Part shown: positions 32,650 through 36,421 of the stretch, one piece after another | How the letters are laid out: each line of letters opens with the position of its first letter | Numbering within the stretch: the stretch's first letter is position 1 | NCBI RefSeq assembly: GCF_001476895.1 | Contig: NZ_LDTB01000044.1 | Coordinates: 1-36,421 of the forward strand | DNA: 36,421 bases | Reading direction: 5' to 3' | From: Sphingomonas endophytica | Lineage (GTDB): Bacteria > Pseudomonadota > Alphaproteobacteria > Sphingomonadales > Sphingomonadaceae | The notes under the pieces: generated by a model | Databases searched by the model: none | Seen by the model: only the letters and a program-made list of their open reading frames with translations | What the model was told of the DNA's origin: nothing | Translations under genes and position numbers: made by a program

Positions 32650-32783
32650 CCGTCGCCCCTGCGCAGGCAGGGGCCTATCGCTGTCGCGTCGCGCGCACCG
32701 GCAAACAAGCGCATGGCGCGCATGTGTCAGTCGTAGCCAATACACGAAGCAAACATAGGCCCTTGCCTGCGCAGGGGCGCCAG
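32650..32783. repeat. family A palindromic repeat, copy 3
   Basis: Left arm 32650-32678 (CCGTCGCCCCTGCGCAGG...GGCCTAT) and right arm from 32755 (ATAGGCCCTTGCCTGCGCAGGGGCG) are inverted with few mismatches. The centre is about 76 bases and unrelated to the other copies. It fills the gap between convergent sua5 and msrA and may act as a two-way terminator. Confidence 0.88.
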
Positions 32784-32785
32784 CT

Positions 32786-33325
32786 TTACGCCGTCACCGC
32801 CTTGCTGCGCGCCGCGAAGCTCTTGCGCAGCTTCTGCAACTTCGGCGGGATCACCGCGAGGCAATACGGATTGCGCTGCCCCTCGCCGTCCCAATAATCC
32901 TGATGATAGCCCTCGGCGGGATACCAATCCGAAAACGGCTCGATCGTGGTCACGATCTTGCCCGACGCGCCTTCCTGTGCGCGCGCGATCGCCTGGTTCG
33001 CCTGCTCCTCCTGCATCACCGTTTCCGGGAAGATCGCCGAGCGATATTGCGTGCCGACGTCATTGCCCTGCCGGTTCAGCTGCGTCGGGTCGTGCGTCGC
33101 GAAGAAGATGTCGAGCAGGTCGGCATAGCTCACCTGTTCGGGGTCGAAGCCGACGCGGATCGCTTCGGCATGGCCGGTGTCGCCGCCGCATACCTGCTTG
33201 TAGGTCGGGTTGGGGACATGCCCGCCGATATAGCCGCTCTCGACGCTTTCCACGCCGATCACGTCCTTGAACACCGCCTCGGTACACCAGAAGCAGCCGC
33301 CGGCCAGCGTTGCGTATTCCGTCAT
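32786..33325 (-). CDS. msrA: peptide methionine sulfoxide reductase A
   Basis: A 179-residue repair enzyme reducing methionine-S-sulfoxide in proteins. The signature [11 protein letters not shown] carries the catalytic Cys11 and a second Cys14. [47 protein letters not shown] and [10 protein letters not shown] are standard MsrA motifs. AAAGGAG stands 9 bases before the ATG. It is separate from msrB in this window and divergent from galE. Confidence 0.97.
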   Translation of the reverse strand: MTEYATLAGGCFWCTEAVFKDVIGVESVESGYIGGHVPNPTYKQVCGGDTGHAEAIRVGFDPEQVSYADLLDIFFATHDPTQLNRQGNDVGTQYRSAIFPETVMQEEQANQAIARAQEGASGKIVTTIEPFSDWYPAEGYHQDYWDGEGQRNPYCLAVIPPKLQKLRKSFAARSKAVTA

Positions 33326-33395
33326 GTAAATCGTCTCCTTTGCGTCTCATGTAGGAAGCCGCTAGGCGGCGGCAACGCTATCGGGGAGTTCGGGC

Positions 33396-34394
33396 ATGAC
33401 GTTGAACGGCAAGGTGATGGTCACGGGCGGCGCCGGTTACATCGGCAGCCACGCGGTACTGGCGTTGCTGGATGCCGGATACCAGGTCGTGGTGGTCGAC
33501 AATCTGGTCACCGGCTTCGACTGGGCGGTGGACGAGCGCGCGGCCTTCGTGAACATCGCGGTCGAGGACCCCGGGGTGCGTGACGTCATCCGCGCGCATG
33601 ACGTCAAGGCGATCATGCACTTCGCCGGATCGGTGGTGGTGCCCGAATCGGTGAGCGACCCGCTCAAATATTATCGCAACAACACGGCCGCGACGCGTAG
33701 CCTGATCGAAAGCGCGGTGGCCGAAGGCGTGCCGCATTTCATCTTCTCCTCGACCGCAGCCACTTATGGCACGCCGGAACGGGTGCCGATCGCGGAGGGC
33801 GATCCCAAGGCGCCGATCAACCCGTACGGCATGTCGAAGCTGATGACCGAGTTCATGCTGCGCGACGTCTCGGCGGCGCATCCGATGAACCACTGCTGCC
33901 TGCGCTATTTCAACGTCGCGGGCGCGGATCCGGAGGGGCGCAGCGGACAGTCGACCGTGGGGGCGACGCACCTCATCAAGATCGCGGTCGAGGCGGCGAC
34001 CGGCAAGCGCGACGGCGTCGGCGTGTTCGGCACCGATTTCGAGACACGCGACGGCACCGGCGTGCGCGATTACATCCACGTCAGCGATCTGGCCGAGGCG
34101 CATGTCGCCGCGCTCAAGCTTCTGGTCGATCGGCCGGGGGAGAGCCATGTGCTCAATTGCGGGTACGGACGCGGCTTCTCGGTGCTCGAGGTGCTGGATG
34201 CGGTCGATCGGGTTACGAACCTGACGATCGAACGCAAGCTGCAGGGGCGGCGTCCGGGCGACCCGGCGGAGCTGGTCGCGGACAATAGCGCGATCCTGAA
34301 GACGATCGACTGGACGCCGAAGCGCGACGATCTGGAAGGCATCGTCCGCGACGCGCTGGCGTGGGAGCGCAAGCTGGCCGAACGGCAGGGCTGA
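33396..34394 (+). CDS. galE: UDP-glucose 4-epimerase
   Basis: A 332-residue extended short-chain dehydrogenase interconverting UDP-glucose and UDP-galactose. NAD-binding GGAGYIGSH (11-19), HFAGSVVVPESV, FSSTAATYG (Ser119/Thr120 region), the catalytic pair in NPYGMSK (Tyr144, Lys148), RYFNVAGADPEG, and the C-terminal GRRPGDPAELVAD and LGWxP-like WTPKRDDLEGIV. GGGGAG lies 7 bases before the ATG. It supplies UDP-galactose for surface polysaccharide; no polysaccharide cluster is visible here. Confidence 0.95.
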   Translation: MTLNGKVMVTGGAGYIGSHAVLALLDAGYQVVVVDNLVTGFDWAVDERAAFVNIAVEDPGVRDVIRAHDVKAIMHFAGSVVVPESVSDPLKYYRNNTAATRSLIESAVAEGVPHFIFSSTAATYGTPERVPIAEGDPKAPINPYGMSKLMTEFMLRDVSAAHPMNHCCLRYFNVAGADPEGRSGQSTVGATHLIKIAVEAATGKRDGVGVFGTDFETRDGTGVRDYIHVSDLAEAHVAALKLLVDRPGESHVLNCGYGRGFSVLEVLDAVDRVTNLTIERKLQGRRPGDPAELVADNSAILKTIDWTPKRDDLEGIVRDALAWERKLAERQG

Positions 34395-34425
34395 ATTCTC
34401 CCCTATCCGTCACCCCCCTTTCTTG

Positions 34426-34535
34426 CCGTCACCCCGACGAAGGCCGGGGTCGAGTTAGGAAGGCCATCGTAACGAAGCGCTGAGCGCCGTTATGCATGTT
34501 CCGCGACTGGACCCCGGCCTTCGCCGGGGTGACGG
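34426..34535. repeat. family B palindromic repeat, copy 3
   Basis: Arms CCGTCACCCCGACGAAGGCCGGGG (from 34426) and CCCCGGCCTTCGCCGGGGTGACGG (to 34535) are inverted with few mismatches; the centre is about 50 bases. It lies between the convergent galE and PAP2 phosphatase genes. Confidence 0.88.
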
Positions 34536-34565
34536 GACAGGGCGGGGGACTGACAACGAAATGGA

Positions 34566-35264
34566 TTATCGGCTCGCCGCCAACCGCCCTCGCAGTGTCG
34601 CGGCGATCCACCACCACAGCGCCGCCCAACCGGTACCGGCGCACCAGCCCGCCAGGACGTCCGACGGCCAGTGGACGCCCAGATACACGCGGCTGACGCC
34701 GATCGCGCCGACCAGCACGACGGCCAGCCCCAGCACGTAACGCCGTACCGCGCGCCCGTGCGTCACCTGCGCGACCAGCCCGGCGAGCGTCAGATAGGTG
34801 ATCGCGCTGTTGGTCGCATGGCCGCTGGGAAAACTCAGCCCCGTGACCTGCACCAGATGATCGACCAGTTCCGGGCGCGGCCGTCCGACCCAATATTTGG
34901 CCTGGCCCGCGATCGTCGTGCCGGCGAGCGTGGCGACCGTTACCAGCGCGGCGGTCAGCCACATGCGCCGTACCAGCAGCAGCCCCGCCACGGCGGTGAC
35001 GACGCAGGTCAGGATCGTGCCGCTGCCCAGCGCGGTGATGTTCACCATCGCCTCGTGCAGCCACGCCGGTCCGATCGGCTGCGCCGTATCGCCCTGGGTG
35101 CGCAAGCCCAGCATGATCGCCCGGTCCCACACGAACGGCCCGCCCCGCACTTGCAGCGCCAGCAGCGCCGCCGCGATCAGCCCGGCCAGCGCCAGCGCGA
35201 TCCACGCCGCGCGCGGGGCAGGGGGTGTGGTGCGCGGCTCGGCGATTGGCAGCGCGTCGCTCAA
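34566..35264 (-). CDS. PAP2-family membrane phosphatase
   Basis: A 232-residue protein with about five or six membrane helices and all three PAP2 motifs: KYWVGRPRP (K-x6-RP, Lys123-Pro131), the FPSGH motif (146-149) and SRVYLGVHWPSD (Ser191-Asp202, with catalytic His198). Typical substrates are undecaprenyl pyrophosphate or phosphatidic acid/phosphatidylglycerol phosphate. No ATG precedes the first helix. The likely start is a TTG overlapping the stop of the upstream ABC-2 permease gene (TTGA) with GGAAG 8 bases before it; a GTG five codons earlier is the alternative. Confidence 0.88.
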   Translation of the reverse strand: MSDALPIAEPRTTPPAPRAAWIALALAGLIAAALLALQVRGGPFVWDRAIMLGLRTQGDTAQPIGPAWLHEAMVNITALGSGTILTCVVTAVAGLLLVRRMWLTAALVTVATLAGTTIAGQAKYWVGRPRPELVDHLVQVTGLSFPSGHATNSAITYLTLAGLVAQVTHGRAVRRYVLGLAVVLVGAIGVSRVYLGVHWPSDVLAGWCAGTGWAALWWWIAATLRGRLAASR

Positions 35265-36112
35265 CTCTTCAGCTTCCACCCGCGCCGCAGCAGGGTGTAG
35301 CAGAGCAGCCCGAGCACCACGTCGATGCCGAGGATCACGATGCTGCCGGTCAGGATGGGCGAATCGGCGGTGCCGAGGAAGCCGTACCGGAAGCCCGAGA
35401 TGACGTAGAAGAACGGGTTCACATGGCTGAAGGCGCGGAACGCGGGCGCGAGGTGATCGACCGAATAGAAGGTGCCGCTGAGCAGCGTCAGCGGGGCGAT
35501 CACGAAATTGGTGACCGCCGCCGCGTGGTCGAACTTCTCGGCCCAGATCGACGTCAGCACGCCCGCCAGGCTGAGGAACACCGACCCCAGCAACCCGAAC
35601 CACAGCACCGCCCACAGATGCCGTGGCGTGACATGGACGCCCGGCCATAACGACATCGCCAGCCACACGGTCGCCCCGACGCAGAACGCGCGCGTCACCG
35701 CGCCGCCGGTCAGCGCGGCGAGCAGTTCGGCGGTCGACAGCGGCGGTTGCAGGTAATCGACGATCGTTCCCTGAATCTTGCCGACCAGCAGCGAGAAGCT
35801 GGCATTGGCGAAGGCGTTGTTGAGCATCCCCATCACGATCAGCCCCGGCGCGATGAAGTCGGCGAACGACACATCGACGCCGCCGACCTTCACTGGGCTG
35901 CGCGCGCCATTGGCGACGGTGAAGATCACCAGGAACATCAACGTCGTGATCGCCGGCGCCCAGATCGTCTGGAGCTGCACCTTGAAGAAACGGCGGACCT
36001 CCTTCACATAGAGCGTTCGCAGGCCGCCCCAATTGACGTTCCGGATGACCGGGACGCCGGGGGCGTTTCTGATACCTGACGGAATTTGTCCGATGGGGGG
36101 ATGGCTGCTCAT
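35261..36112 (-). CDS. ABC-2 type transporter permease
   Basis: A 283-residue inner-membrane protein with six predicted helices. It has the ABC-2 permease features LYVKEVRRFFKVQLQTIWAP at the N-terminus, APGLIVMGMLNNAFANASFSL in the middle, SIWAEKFDHAA, and FSHVNPFFYVISGFRYGFLGTAD with the C-terminal helix. Such permeases (YadH-like) need an ATP-binding partner, which is usually adjacent but is not in this window: the upstream neighbour is the divergent gcrA. The ATG at 36112 has only a weak ribosome binding site. The stop overlaps the PAP2 gene. Confidence 0.9.
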   Translation of the reverse strand: MSSHPPIGQIPSGIRNAPGVPVIRNVNWGGLRTLYVKEVRRFFKVQLQTIWAPAITTLMFLVIFTVANGARSPVKVGGVDVSFADFIAPGLIVMGMLNNAFANASFSLLVGKIQGTIVDYLQPPLSTAELLAALTGGAVTRAFCVGATVWLAMSLWPGVHVTPRHLWAVLWFGLLGSVFLSLAGVLTSIWAEKFDHAAAVTNFVIAPLTLLSGTFYSVDHLAPAFRAFSHVNPFFYVISGFRYGFLGTADSPILTGSIVILGIDVVLGLLCYTLLRRGWKLKS

Positions 36113-36175
36113 CGCAAAGGCAGGTAACTGCTGCCGCCGTCGCCCGCAACCGGAACGCGAACGAGGAAGACGACC

Positions 36176-36421
36176 ATGTCCTGGACCGACGAGCGCATCA
36201 GCACGCTCAAGACGATGTGGGAAGGCGGCCAGACCGCGAGCCAGATCGCCGAAGCGCTGGGTGGGGTCAGCCGCAATGCCGTGATCGGCAAGGCGCACCG
36301 CCTGGGCCTGCAATCGCGTCCCTCGCCGGTCGTCAGCAAGGAAGAGGCACGTCTCGCCGCCGAGAAGGCCGCCGCCGGCAAGGCTGCTGCCGCCCCGGTC
36401 GAGGCCGCCGCGCCCCCGCCG
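36176..36421 (+). CDS. gcrA: GcrA cell-cycle regulator (3' end outside window)
   Basis: The first 82 residues are visible. They begin MSWTDERISTLKTMWEGGQTA and contain the conserved SQIAEALGG and VSRNAVIGKAHRLGLQ segment of the GcrA DNA-binding domain. An Ala/Glu/Pro/Lys-rich linker then runs off the end of the window; the C-terminal sigma-70-interacting part is not seen. In Caulobacter GcrA binds RNA polymerase sigma-70 and acts with GANTC methylation to time cell-cycle transcription. GAGGAAG about 8 bases before the ATG supports the start. Divergent from the ABC-2 permease across 63 bases. Confidence 0.96.
   Translation, partial: MSWTDERISTLKTMWEGGQTASQIAEALGGVSRNAVIGKAHRLGLQSRPSPVVSKEEARLAAEKAAAGKAAAAPVEAAAPPP

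Noticed and set aside
13169..34535. Repeats considered as a CRISPR array or insertion sequence
   Set aside because: Copies are inverted pairs scattered kilobases apart, without regular spacers, target duplications or a transposase gene.

Overview
The window is a GC-rich chromosomal segment of an alphaproteobacterium, most likely a Sphingomonas-type member of the Sphingomonadales. This rests on a GcrA cell-cycle regulator at the right edge, a TrcR/DUF1013 regulator, an ArsR-methyltransferase gene heading a metF-metH cluster, a methionine synthase split in two, an otsB-GH15-otsA trehalose cluster, and many short intergenic palindromic repeats. No rRNA, tRNA, prophage, transposase, CRISPR array or plasmid gene was seen. 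The content is mainly core and house-keeping, densely packed, with many 1-8 base stop/start overlaps.

Layout. 1-3.3 kb: 3' part of a 3-hydroxybutyrate dehydrogenase (+), a DUF4893-like lipoprotein (+), then on the minus strand a secreted Cys/His protein, an aldo/keto reductase and a small lipoprotein. 3.35-9.1 kb: a methionine-cycle operon (+): regulator, metF, metH N-terminal half, metH C-terminal half. It is preceded by a perfect 22-base palindrome lying on a good promoter. 9.1-12.3 kb: a three-gene two-component cassette (-). 12.3-16.2 kb: exonuclease, trcR, glycosyltransferase, LpxH-like phosphoesterase and a probable 39-residue membrane protein (all -). 16.4-23.7 kb: nitronate monooxygenase-like enzyme, lipoprotein, otsB-GH15-otsA and a membrane diguanylate cyclase (all +). 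23.6-28.4 kb: MscS-like channel, acyl-CoA ligase and peptide transporter (-). 28.5-30 kb: nitroreductase, YtrA-type GntR regulator and an Ivy-like lipoprotein (+). 30-36.4 kb: acyl-CoA dehydrogenase (-), tsaC/sua5 (+), msrA (-), galE (+), a PAP2 phosphatase and an ABC-2 permease (-), and the start of gcrA (+).

The most interesting reading concerns metH. The two halves are in the same reading frame. They are separated by one TAG and 36 open codons, of which about 32 are supplied by a 97-base palindromic repeat. A second repeat of the same family follows the C-terminal half directly. Two related repeat families (three copies each, paired inverted hairpin arms, REPIN-like) fill six intergenic gaps. 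Other points worth checking are the operator/promoter/leaderless-start arrangement of the methionine operon, a predicted Ivy-type lysozyme inhibitor next to a GntR/YtrA regulator, the unannotated small membrane protein, and a trehalase/glucoamylase-type gene between the two trehalose synthesis genes. I saw no defence island or other clearly novel multi-gene system.
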